Shown piece after piece: positions 9,001-17,435 of a DNA stretch of 64,000 nucleotides (position 1 is its first letter; each line of letters starts with the position of its first letter). The notes below the pieces were generated by a model. It saw only the letters and a list, made by a program, of their open reading frames with translations. It ran no database searches and had not been told where the DNA came from. Position numbers and translations under genes: made by a program. Source of the DNA: Faucicola sp048551375 (GTDB taxonomy: Bacteria > Pseudomonadota > Gammaproteobacteria > Pseudomonadales > Moraxellaceae); NCBI RefSeq assembly GCF_048551375.1, contig NZ_JBLYZJ010000003.1:138698-202697 (forward strand). The letters are read 5' to 3'.

Positions 9001-10419
9001 ATGACAGCCAAAACATTATACGACAAACTTTGGCAAGACCACTTGGTCATTCAACGTGATGACGGCTCAAGCCTAATCTATATTGACCGTCACCTATTGC
9101 ACGAAGTCACCAGCCCACAAGCCTTTGAGGGCTTACAACTGGCTGACCGCAAGCCTTGGCGTCTTTCTGCTAATGTGGCAACACCCGACCACAACGTCCC
9201 CACTACTACCACTGAACGTAGCAAAGGTGTGAGTGGGATTAAAGATGATGTATCACGCCTACAAGTGCAAACCCTTGATGAAAACTGTGAAAAATTTAAT
9301 ATCACCGAATTTACCATCAATGATGTGCGTCAAGGTATCGTCCATGTCGTAGGCCCAGAGCAGGGTTTGGTACTACCCGGAATGACGGTGGTTTGTGGCG
9401 ACTCGCACACAGCCACGCATGGGGCGTTGGGCTGTTTGGCTCATGGGATTGGCACGAGTGAAGTCGAACACGTGCTTGCTACCCAATGCCTTGTACAGAA
9501 AAAAATGAAAAATATGCTGATTAAAGTCGATGGCAAATTGGGGCAAGGCGTTACACCAAAAGATGTCGTGCTTGCCATTATCGCCAAAATCGGTACAGCA
9601 GGCGGTACAGGTCATGCCATTGAGTTTGGCGGGCAAGTATTCCGTGATATGAGCATGGAAGGTCGTATGACCGTGTGTAACATGGCGATTGAAGCAGGGG
9701 CAAGGGTCGGTATGGTCGCTGTTGATGATACTACCATTGAATATGTCAAAGGTCGTCCGTATGCCCCAACTGGCGAGAACTGGGATAAAGCCGTTGCTTA
9801 TTGGAAAACGCTAAAATCCGATGATGATGCGGTATTTGATACCGTGATTGAGATGGATGGTAGCAAGATTGCCCCACAAGTGTCATGGGGAACATCGCCT
9901 GAGATGGTGGTGGATATTACCCAAAATGTGCCAACGCTTGCCGATGCCAAAGATGAGGTACAAAAAGACGCTTGGACTCGTGCCTATGAGTATATGGGCT
10001 TGACCGCAGGACAGCCGATTAGTGATATCAAGGTTGACCGTGTCTTTATCGGTTCATGTACCAATTCTCGCATTGAAGACTTACGTGACTCTGCCAGTGT
10101 GATTAAAGGTCGTAAAGTCGCTGATAGTGTCAAAGAAGCGATTGTAGTCGCAGGGTCTGGACTGGTGAAGCAACAAGCCGAAGCTGAGGGCTTGGATAAA
10201 ATCTTTATCGAGGCAGGCTTTGAATGGCGTGAACCGGGGTGTTCGATGTGTTTGGCGATGAATGCGGATAAATTACAGCCCAAAGAACATTGTGCCAGTA
10301 CCTCAAACCGTAATTTTGAGGGTCGTCAAGGCAATGGCGGACGCACACATTTGGTATCACCAGCGATGGCGGCAGCGGCGGCGATTGCAGGGCATTTTGT
10401 TGATGTTAGAAATTTTTAA
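9001..10419 (+). CDS. leuC: 3-isopropylmalate dehydratase large subunit
   Basis: With LeuD it isomerises 2-isopropylmalate to 3-isopropylmalate in leucine synthesis. The protein has 472 residues, normal for bacterial LeuC. Aconitase-family signatures are present: VCGDSHTATHGALG, then FIGSCTNSRIEDL and GCSMCLAMN, whose three cysteines hold the 4Fe-4S cluster. An AGGATG site precedes the ATG. It is the first gene of leuC-leuD-leuB, with 9 bases to leuD. leuA is not in the window, so leucine genes are split, as is common in Moraxellaceae. Confidence 0.97.
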   Translation: MTAKTLYDKLWQDHLVIQRDDGSSLIYIDRHLLHEVTSPQAFEGLQLADRKPWRLSANVATPDHNVPTTTTERSKGVSGIKDDVSRLQVQTLDENCEKFNITEFTINDVRQGIVHVVGPEQGLVLPGMTVVCGDSHTATHGALGCLAHGIGTSEVEHVLATQCLVQKKMKNMLIKVDGKLGQGVTPKDVVLAIIAKIGTAGGTGHAIEFGGQVFRDMSMEGRMTVCNMAIEAGARVGMVAVDDTTIEYVKGRPYAPTGENWDKAVAYWKTLKSDDDAVFDTVIEMDGSKIAPQVSWGTSPEMVVDITQNVPTLADAKDEVQKDAWTRAYEYMGLTAGQPISDIKVDRVFIGSCTNSRIEDLRDSASVIKGRKVADSVKEAIVVAGSGLVKQQAEAEGLDKIFIEAGFEWREPGCSMCLAMNADKLQPKEHCASTSNRNFEGRQGNGGRTHLVSPAMAAAAAIAGHFVDVRNF

Positions 10420-10428
10420 GGAAAAACC

Positions 10429-11067
10429 ATGACCCCCTACACCACCCAACAAGGCATTGTTTGCCCACTTGACCGTTCAAATGTTGATACTGACTTAATC
10501 ATCCCAAAGCAATTTTTGAAATCTATCAAACGTACAGGCTTTGGCGTAAACCTATTTGACGAACTACGTTATATGGACGAAGGTTATATCGGACAAGATA
10601 TCAGCAAACGCCCCATTAACACCGACTTTGTGTTAAACCAACCTCGCTATCAAGGTGCGACTATTTTATTAGCACGTGAAAACTTCGGCTGTGGCTCTAG
10701 CCGTGAACACGCTCCTTGGGCGTTGGAAGAATACGGCTTTCGTACCGTGATTGCTCCGAGCTTTGCTGATATTTTCTTTAACAACTGCTTTAAAAACGGT
10801 ATGTTACCTGTGGTGTTAAGCGAAACGGACGTGGATGAATTGTTTAACGAGTGTTTTGCCAATGAGGGTTATCAATTAACCGTAGATTTGCAAAAGCAAG
10901 TCGTCATTGCACCATCGGGCAAAGAATATGGCTTTGAAGTCGATGCGTTTCGTAAGCATTGTTTGTTAAATGGGTTGGATGATATTGGTTTGACCTTGCA
11001 AGAAAGCGATACCATTAAAGCGTTTGAAGAAAAAGCGAAGACGGATAGACCTTGGGTTTTTGGGTAA
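10429..11067 (+). CDS. leuD: 3-isopropylmalate dehydratase small subunit
   Basis: Partner of LeuC that forms the swivelling aconitase domain 4 and completes the active site. The length is 212 residues, normal for the proteobacterial type. The substrate-contacting motif NFGCGSSREHAPWAL is intact, and the N-terminus CPLDRSNVDTDLIIPKQFLK is typical. AAGGAAA lies just before the start, 9 bases after the leuC stop, and leuB follows 15 bases later, so the three genes form one operon. Confidence 0.97.
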   Translation: MTPYTTQQGIVCPLDRSNVDTDLIIPKQFLKSIKRTGFGVNLFDELRYMDEGYIGQDISKRPINTDFVLNQPRYQGATILLARENFGCGSSREHAPWALEEYGFRTVIAPSFADIFFNNCFKNGMLPVVLSETDVDELFNECFANEGYQLTVDLQKQVVIAPSGKEYGFEVDAFRKHCLLNGLDDIGLTLQESDTIKAFEEKAKTDRPWVFG

Positions 11068-11082
11068 TAAAGGAAAATTAAA

Positions 11083-12156
11083 ATGACAAAATTAATCGCA
11101 GTATTAAAAGGTGACGGCATTGGTCCAGAGATTATCGGACAAGCCGTCAAAGTATTAGACAAACTCATCGAGCAAGGCTTAGATGCCCGTTACGAATACG
11201 CCGACTTAGGTGGTATTGCCTACGACAATCACGGCTCACCCTACCCTGCCCCCACCCAAGAACTTTGCCGTAAAGCCGATGCCGTGCTATTGGGTGCAGT
11301 CGGCGGTCCAAAATACGACACGCTTGACCGCCCACTGCGTCCCGAGCGTGGCTTACTTGCCATTCGCAAAGACTTGAACCTTTTTGCCAATCTACGCCCT
11401 GCTATTTTGTACAAAGAACTCGCTAATGCATCAACCTTAAAGCCTGAAGTCGTTGCTGGCTTGGATATCTTGATTGTGCGTGAGCTGACAGGCGATATCT
11501 ATTTTGGTGAGCCACGAGGCATCCGCACGCTTGAGAATGGCGAGCGTGAGGGATTTAACACCATGAAATACAGCGAATCAGAAATTCGCCGTATCGCCAA
11601 AGTCGCCTTTGAATCCGCTCAAAAACGCAACAAAAAACTCTGCTCAGTGGATAAAGCCAATGTGCTAGAAACCACCGAACTTTGGAAAGAAATCTTCACC
11701 GAAGTCAGCAAAGATTACCCAGATGTTGAACTATCGCACATGTATGTTGACAACTGTGCCATGCAATTGGTCAAGAATCCCAAACAATTTGACGTGGTAG
11801 TGACTGGCAATATCTTTGGCGATATCCTATCTGACCAAGCCAGTATGCTGACAGGCTCAATCGGTATGCTACCATCCGCTAGCCTTGATGAAAATGGCAA
11901 AGGACTATACGAACCCTCACACGGTTCTGCCCCTGATATCGCAGGACAAAACAAAGCCAATCCCCTAGCGACTATTTTGTCATTAGCCATGCTGTTACGT
12001 TACAGCCTCAATGATGAAGCCCGTGCCAAACAAGTCGAAAATGCGGTACAAAAAGTGCTTGAACAAGGTCTGCGGACAGGTGATATTTATGAAGCAGGTA
12101 CAACATTGGTAAGTTGTAGTGAGATGGGTGAAGCGGTGGTTGCTAATCTTGGCTAA
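11083..12156 (+). CDS. leuB: 3-isopropylmalate dehydrogenase
   Basis: NAD-dependent oxidative decarboxylation of 3-isopropylmalate to 2-oxoisocaproate, the last leucine-specific step before transamination. The protein has 357 residues. It begins KLIAVLKGDGIGPEIIGQAV, and family motifs include VDNCAMQLVKNPKQFDV and the NAD-binding loop HGSAPDIAGQNKANP. A good AAGGAAAA site precedes the start. It is the last gene of the operon; I see no clear terminator hairpin after it. Confidence 0.97.
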   Translation: MTKLIAVLKGDGIGPEIIGQAVKVLDKLIEQGLDARYEYADLGGIAYDNHGSPYPAPTQELCRKADAVLLGAVGGPKYDTLDRPLRPERGLLAIRKDLNLFANLRPAILYKELANASTLKPEVVAGLDILIVRELTGDIYFGEPRGIRTLENGEREGFNTMKYSESEIRRIAKVAFESAQKRNKKLCSVDKANVLETTELWKEIFTEVSKDYPDVELSHMYVDNCAMQLVKNPKQFDVVVTGNIFGDILSDQASMLTGSIGMLPSASLDENGKGLYEPSHGSAPDIAGQNKANPLATILSLAMLLRYSLNDEARAKQVENAVQKVLEQGLRTGDIYEAGTTLVSCSEMGEAVVANLG

Positions 12157-12237
12157 AACCATGAATCGCTCACGCTATTGCCTCCAAATCCGCTATAATG
12201 CCGTTTTTATTAGGTTAAATAGGGTAATAATAGACTA

Positions 12238-12936
12238 ATGTACTCAATTCACCATGAACCGCATTTTAGCAATCGCAATAACTGGCTACGAGCCACGGTA
12301 TTGGGGGCAAATGATGGGCTAATTTCCACCGCCAGTCTGCTGATGGGCGTAGCCGCCGCCAATGTCAATGAGCAAACCTTGCTACTCACAGGCGTTGCCT
12401 CGTTGATTGCAGGGGCGATTAGCATGGCGGCAGGGGAATATGTGTCGGTATCTTCGCAAGCAGACACCGAAAAAGCCGACCTTGCCAAAGAAGCCCACGA
12501 GTTAGAGCATAATGCTGAGCGTGAACTTATCGAGCTGACCACTATCTATCAGCAACGAGGCTTAACGCCCCAACTGGCTCACCAAGTGGCAGTGGCATTG
12601 ACCGCTCACAATGCCCTCGAAGCCCATGCACGTGACGAAATCGGTCTGACTGAAACAGGCAGTGCCAATCCATTACAAGCCTCGTTAGCGTCTGCGGTAT
12701 CCTTTATCCTTGGGGCGTTATTGCCTGTGCTGTGCGTGTGGTTATTGCCCAAAACCAGTCTGTTGGTGGGACTCGGAGCGACCACCTTGGTGGGGCTTGG
12801 GTTGTTGGGTTGGTTATCGGCAAAACTCGGTGGGGCAAACCCCTTACCTGCGGTGATTCGTATCGTGGTTTGGGGCGTGGTGGCATTGGTGGCGACCAGT
12901 TTGATTGGGGAATTGTTTGGGGTAAAAACTGGTTAA
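12238..12936 (+). CDS. VIT1/CCC1-family iron/manganese transporter
   Basis: Membrane protein of 232 residues predicted to move Fe2+ or Mn2+. The family layout is clear: RATVLGANDGLISTASLLMG forms the first membrane segment, then a second with AGAISMAAGEYVSVSSQAD. A charged, E-rich cytoplasmic helix region of about 65 residues (ELEHNAERELIELTTIYQQR) follows, which in this family binds metal, and three C-terminal membrane segments complete it. It follows leuB by 81 bases and may have its own promoter (TATAAT at 12194-12199, no good -35). Whether it imports or exports, and which metal, cannot be told from sequence. Confidence 0.88.
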   Translation: MYSIHHEPHFSNRNNWLRATVLGANDGLISTASLLMGVAAANVNEQTLLLTGVASLIAGAISMAAGEYVSVSSQADTEKADLAKEAHELEHNAERELIELTTIYQQRGLTPQLAHQVAVALTAHNALEAHARDEIGLTETGSANPLQASLASAVSFILGALLPVLCVWLLPKTSLLVGLGATTLVGLGLLGWLSAKLGGANPLPAVIRIVVWGVVALVATSLIGELFGVKTG

Positions 12937-13007
12937 TATAACGGTAGGCAACACCCTTTAACAATGGCATAATACGCCTCTCTTTATCCTTGTAATCTCA
13001 CTTCATT

Positions 13008-14660
13008 ATGCCAAACATTCAACACGCTTCTTCTTTGGGTAAAATACTTTCTCACTTTTCTCAAAAACGCCCTGTCAACGCCTATTGGCTATTGCCAATT
13101 GTGGCATTATTTTTAGTGTTCACAGGTAACGATGGCTTTTTTGCCCAAATCAACAAGGTTTATCCAATTGCCAGTCATATCGGCTTTACCTTATCGGTGG
13201 CGATGGTGCTATTTGGCGTGTTGTTGCTGTTGATGTGGCTATTTAGTTATCGCTTTACCCTCAAATTTGTGTTGGTATTTTTGTTGATGGTGGCAAGCAT
13301 TACAGGCTATTTTACCGACACTTACGGCACGGTATATGACACCACCATGTTACAAAATGCCATGCAAACCGATAAAGCTGAAAGTTCAGATTTGTTTAAC
13401 ATCCTGTTTTTAATGCGAATTTTATTATTGGGCGTATTGCCAAGTTGGGCAATTTTACGCCAAAAAGTATATTTTCCTCGTTTTAAACACGCTATTTTAC
13501 AACGCTTAGGGGTTTTTGTTGCCAGTTTAGCCTTGATTGGCTTGCCGATTGTGGCTCAAAGTAAACAATTTGCCTCGTTTTTTCGTGAACATAAACCGAT
13601 TCGTTTTTATACCAATCCTGTCACGCCCATTTATGCAGTGGGGAAACTCGCCAGTCTTGAATATAAAAAATTGACCATTCCCAAAGACACCATCATGCAC
13701 GCCAAAGACGCAACCCAAGCGACTTCACCTACCCAACGCAAGCCAAAATTGGTGGTGTTTGTGGTCGGCGAAACTGCCCGTGCTGACCATGTCGGACAAA
13801 ATGGTTATAGCCGTAATACCTTTCCGCAAATGAGCAAAACCGCTGGTGTGACCAACTTTGCTCAAGTCACTGCCTGTGGTACGTCCACGGCTTATTCTGT
13901 GCCATGTATGTTTAGCTATGTAGGGGCAAAGGATTATGAAGTGGATATGGCGAATTATAATGAGAATGTGTTGGAAACGTTAAATCGCCTTAAAATCAAT
14001 GTGTTATGGCGTGATAATAATTCTGACTCCAAAGGTGTGATGGATAGACTGCCAAAAAATGCCTATTTTAATTATAAAGAAGCCCCCACCAATACGCTGT
14101 GTAACACCAATGAATTTAAAGAATGTCGTGATGTCGGTATGCTCGTGGGGCTAGATGAATATGTCAAACAGCATCAAGGGCAAGATGTGCTGATTGTGCT
14201 ACACCAAATGGGCAATCACGGCCCTGCGTATTTTAAGCGATATGACAAAGCCTTTGAGCAATTTACCCCTGTCTGTCAAACCAATGAACTTGCCAAATGC
14301 CCACCCCAACACGTCATCAATGCCTATGACAATGCCCTGCTTGCCACCGATGATTTCTTGGCAAAAACCGTCAACTGGCTGACTGGCTATGATACGTCAC
14401 ACCAAGTCGCTATGCTATATGCCAGTGACCACGGTGAAAGTCTAGGTGAAAAAGGCGTTTATCTGCACGGTATGCCTAATGCCATCGCCCCAGTCGAGCA
14501 GAAACACATTGCCTCGATGTTTTGGGCAGGGCAACAGTCAGGTATTCAAGCGGTGGCAAGTGATACCGAATTGAGCCATGATGCCATTACCCCTACCTTG
14601 CTAAAATTATTTGATGTTAAAGCGACTGTTGCTGATAACAAAGTGTTATTTATCAAATAA
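13008..14660 (+). CDS. eptA: Lipid A phosphoethanolamine transferase (EptA/MCR family)
   Basis: Transfers phosphoethanolamine from phosphatidylethanolamine to lipid A on the periplasmic side of the inner membrane, lowering surface charge; this is the biochemical basis of polymyxin resistance by MCR enzymes. The protein has 550 residues: about five N-terminal membrane segments, then an alkaline-phosphatase-like domain. Catalytic positions seen are Glu255 in VVGETARAD, Thr292 in CGTSTAYSVPCMF (nucleophile), and Asp474-His475 in ASDHGES, which correspond to the zinc/Thr set of MCR-1 (541 residues). No good ribosome site is visible upstream. A PAP2 gene follows, the order seen in mcr-1-pap2. Whether this strain is polymyxin resistant cannot be inferred. 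Confidence 0.93.
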   Translation: MPNIQHASSLGKILSHFSQKRPVNAYWLLPIVALFLVFTGNDGFFAQINKVYPIASHIGFTLSVAMVLFGVLLLLMWLFSYRFTLKFVLVFLLMVASITGYFTDTYGTVYDTTMLQNAMQTDKAESSDLFNILFLMRILLLGVLPSWAILRQKVYFPRFKHAILQRLGVFVASLALIGLPIVAQSKQFASFFREHKPIRFYTNPVTPIYAVGKLASLEYKKLTIPKDTIMHAKDATQATSPTQRKPKLVVFVVGETARADHVGQNGYSRNTFPQMSKTAGVTNFAQVTACGTSTAYSVPCMFSYVGAKDYEVDMANYNENVLETLNRLKINVLWRDNNSDSKGVMDRLPKNAYFNYKEAPTNTLCNTNEFKECRDVGMLVGLDEYVKQHQGQDVLIVLHQMGNHGPAYFKRYDKAFEQFTPVCQTNELAKCPPQHVINAYDNALLATDDFLAKTVNWLTGYDTSHQVAMLYASDHGESLGEKGVYLHGMPNAIAPVEQKHIASMFWAGQQSGIQAVASDTELSHDAITPTLLKLFDVKATVADNKVLFIK

Positions 14661-14689
14661 TATTTGGCATTTTAACTATTGTAAGCTTT

Positions 14690-14783
14690 AATCCCCCTTT
14701 GAAAAAGGGGACTTTCGCCTCAGCTGAAATGTATTTACTGGAAAAAGCCACTCCTTTTGTAAAGAGGGGGTTGGGGGAGATTC
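14690..14783. repeat. G/C-run MITE-like element, copy A
   Basis: Starts AATCCCCCTTTGAAAAAGGG and ends AAAGAGGGGGTTGGGGGAGA. Both ends form hairpins and resemble each other in inverse orientation. The same layout recurs at 18877-18984. Its right edge provides GGGGGAGA 9 bases before the PAP2 start codon. Confidence 0.75.
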
Positions 14784-14788
14784 AAAAA

Positions 14789-15550
14789 ATGGCAAATTAT
14801 TTAAAGGATATTTCAGTGACCCCATCCCCTTTTGTCAAACAATGGCGATTTGAAACTCTACTGGCATCGGGGGGTGCAATTCTCGCTACACTATTTATTG
14901 AACATAGCTCACTGGACGTTGCCGTTAGTCAATGGTTTTATCAAGGTAATAGACAATGGTTGATTGATAAGTCTGCACATTTACCCGATTGGATTTTTTA
15001 TACAGGTATCAAACGCTTACTAATTGTTTTTGAAGTGTATATCATTTTGGCATGGTTACAGCGAGTATTGCTGGCAAAAAAACCACAACATCGACTTGCC
15101 CAGCCGTTTACCCAACCACTTAAATTATTTCGCCCATTACAAAATTTTAGCCAACAAGAATTGTGTTATTTAGCCGTAACGATGATTGTCGTGCCAAGCG
15201 TGGTTGCAACGCTAAAAGCTGTGACCAATGTCCCCTGCCCCAGTCATTTACAAATCTTTGGCGGTGAGTTTGCATATTTAAGCCTTTGGCAAGATATCGT
15301 CAGTGGCTCTGGGCAAAAGTGCTTCCCTGCCGCCCATGCCAGCTCAGGTTTTGCCTTGTATGCTTGGGCATTTTTACCCAGTCTTGCCAAAAAACGTTGG
15401 CAAATTGCCATCGCTGTGACTGTGTTGGCATGGCTGATGGGGGGCTATAAAATGGCGATTGGCGACCATTTTTTGAGCCATACCCTTGTGTCGATGTGCC
15501 TTGGTTGGGCGATTGGCGGAGGTTGTGCATGGCTGATGTTTAAGAAATAG
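14789..15550 (+). CDS. PAP2-family membrane phosphatase next to eptA
   Basis: Predicted inner-membrane lipid phosphatase of 253 residues with about six membrane segments. Motifs of the family are the modified first site KAVTNVPCPSHL, the central PAAHASSGFALYAWAF, and GDHFLSHTLVSMCLG containing the catalytic histidine. The open frame extends to 14699 inside a repeat element, but MANYLKDISV at 14789 has GGGGGAGA just upstream and is the likely start. It follows eptA by 128 bases on the same strand. PAP2 proteins in this position accompany mcr-1. It may recycle diacylglycerol or undecaprenyl pyrophosphate, though the substrate is unknown. Confidence 0.8.
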   Translation: MANYLKDISVTPSPFVKQWRFETLLASGGAILATLFIEHSSLDVAVSQWFYQGNRQWLIDKSAHLPDWIFYTGIKRLLIVFEVYIILAWLQRVLLAKKPQHRLAQPFTQPLKLFRPLQNFSQQELCYLAVTMIVVPSVVATLKAVTNVPCPSHLQIFGGEFAYLSLWQDIVSGSGQKCFPAAHASSGFALYAWAFLPSLAKKRWQIAIAVTVLAWLMGGYKMAIGDHFLSHTLVSMCLGWAIGGGCAWLMFKK

Positions 15551-15853
15551 GAGTTTACCCCTTTTTTCCACATTTGTTACGACATTTCAAAAAAACATGA
15601 CTGTTAGGTTTACATTTTTTTTATGAATCTTATGCAAGTTTTGATTGCAAATTTTGCAAATTCCTCTAAGATAGGTTTTTATGCGTAATGTTTTGTAAAA
15701 ACTTTGTTACGTTTTACAAGGATTTAACGCCATCTATTAATTTTGAGCCTGTATTCATACCATCACATTTGCTCGCCATGGGATGAATGCAGGTTATTTA
15801 TTTGACAAGTGACTGCTGTGATAGCGTAATGCTAGGATGCAAGTGGAGGTTTT
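15551..15853 (+). other. Upstream region of the alanine symporter gene
   Basis: A 303-base gene-free stretch. It contains T-rich runs and two TTTGTTACG motifs (15577 and 15702 areas). I looked for a glycine riboswitch, which precedes some sodium/alanine symporters, and found none of its conserved cores. Apart from the AGTGGAGG ribosome site at the end, nothing else is recognised. Confidence 0.5.
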
Positions 15854-17353
15854 ATGTCGTTGCATGATATCGTCAATGCCATTAATGACTGGGTATGGAG
15901 TCCCGTCTTAATCTATTTATGTTTGTTGGTGGGATTGTATTTTTCGATTCGTGGTCGATTTTTACAAGTTCGCCATTTTGGACGGATGGTTCGTCTATTG
16001 ATGGACGGCAAAAGTACCGACCAAGGTGTTTCGTCATTCCAAGCACTTGCTATGTCATTGGCAGGGCGTGTGGGTACAGGTAACATTGCTGGGGTGGCGA
16101 CTGCCATTACCTTTGGTGGGCCTGGGGCATTGTTTTGGATGTGGACGGTAGCTTTCTTAGGTGCAAGCACAGCATTTGTCGAGTCAACATTAGCTCAAAT
16201 TTATAAAGAACGTGATAGCGAAGGTCACTTTGTCGGTGGCCCTGCGTATTATTTTGAGAAAGCCTTGGGTCAAAAATGGTATGGCGTGCTGTTTGCTATT
16301 TGTACGATTTTAGCCTGTGGTATTTTGCTCCCCGGTGTACAAGCCAATTCGATTGCTGAAGCCATGACTAACTCAATGGGCATTGCCCCTGCGGTTTCGG
16401 CAGCGGTGATTGCAGCGGTACTAGGGTTTATTATCTTTGGTGGGGTCAAGCGTATTGCCTCATCAGCTGAGTTAATCGTACCATTTATGGCGTTGGCGTA
16501 TATCATTGTGGCATTGGTCATCATCATCATGCACATTGGTCAATTGCCTGAAGTGCTTGGTTTGATTTTGCGTTCAGCGGTTGGTATGGATTCAGCCTTT
16601 GGTGCAGTATTGGGCCTAGCGATTCAATGGGGTGTTAAACGTGGCGTATATTCAAACGAAGCAGGTCAAGGTACAGGCCCTCACCCATCAGCTGCTGCCG
16701 ATGTGTCACACCCTGCCAAACAAGGCTTGGTACAAGCGTTTTCGGTGTATGTGGATACCTTGTTTGTGTGTTCGGCAACAGGCTTTATGCTGATTATCAC
16801 AGGGATGTATAACGTACAAGACCCAAATAATAAAGAAGCGTTTTTATACAATGGTGTAAAAGGCGTGGTAGCAGGGCCTGGCTATGTGCAGACAGCGATG
16901 GAAAACATCATGCCTGGTTTTGGTTCTATCTTCGTGGCGATTGCGTTGTTTTTCTTTGCCTTTACCACCATCATGGCATACTACTACATGGCAGAAACCA
17001 ATATCCGCTACCTTGGACGTACCCTTAAACTTGATTGGGCAATTCCTGTCCTTAAAGTGGTGATTGTATTGGTGGTGATTTACAGCTGTCTAAAAACCGC
17101 TGACCTTGCGTGGGCATTGGGTGACCTAGGTGTTGGCTTGATGGCATGGCTAAACATCATTGGGATTTTGTTTTTACAAAAACCTGCGTTTGCCGCCTTA
17201 CGTGACTATGAAGCCCAAGTCAAAGCAGGTAAAGACCCAATTTTTGACCCACGAGCGATTGGCATTGACAATGCACCGATTTGGGATGACATCAGTGCCA
17301 AATACCGCAAAGAATTTGGTGAACACCCAGACCATGAGCGTTTTGTGCCATAA
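15854..17353 (+). CDS. Sodium/alanine (glycine) symporter, AGCS family
   Basis: Imports alanine or glycine with Na+ across the inner membrane. The protein has 499 residues, about 10 hydrophobic segments, and the AGCS pattern: ALAMSLAGRVGTGNIAGVAT near residue 65, FVGGPAYYFEKALG, and KRGVYSNEAGQGTGPHPSAA near residue 265. GGAGG lies 5 bases before the ATG. It stands alone with a terminator behind it. AlsT/DagA type is recognisable, but the exact substrate preference is not. Confidence 0.9.
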   Translation: MSLHDIVNAINDWVWSPVLIYLCLLVGLYFSIRGRFLQVRHFGRMVRLLMDGKSTDQGVSSFQALAMSLAGRVGTGNIAGVATAITFGGPGALFWMWTVAFLGASTAFVESTLAQIYKERDSEGHFVGGPAYYFEKALGQKWYGVLFAICTILACGILLPGVQANSIAEAMTNSMGIAPAVSAAVIAAVLGFIIFGGVKRIASSAELIVPFMALAYIIVALVIIIMHIGQLPEVLGLILRSAVGMDSAFGAVLGLAIQWGVKRGVYSNEAGQGTGPHPSAAADVSHPAKQGLVQAFSVYVDTLFVCSATGFMLIITGMYNVQDPNNKEAFLYNGVKGVVAGPGYVQTAMENIMPGFGSIFVAIALFFFAFTTIMAYYYMAETNIRYLGRTLKLDWAIPVLKVVIVLVVIYSCLKTADLAWALGDLGVGLMAWLNIIGILFLQKPAFAALRDYEAQVKAGKDPIFDPRAIGIDNAPIWDDISAKYRKEFGEHPDHERFVP

Positions 17354-17381
17354 TGGTTAAAAATAAGTTGGTATTCAACAC

Positions 17382-17416
17382 AAACCCCATTGTTTTAGCA
17401 ATGGGGTTTTTATTTT
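17382..17416. terminator. Bidirectional terminator between alanine symporter and MFS genes
   Basis: AAACCCCATTG and CAATGGGGTTT form an 11-base stem with loop TTTTAG, followed by a T-rich tail. It serves the converging genes on both strands. Confidence 0.88.
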
Positions 17417-17435
17417 GGTCTAAATTACGTTTAAT

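Noticed and set aside
15551..15853. Glycine riboswitch before the alanine symporter gene
   Set aside because: None of the conserved riboswitch core sequences is present, only T-rich runs and repeated TTTGTTACG words.
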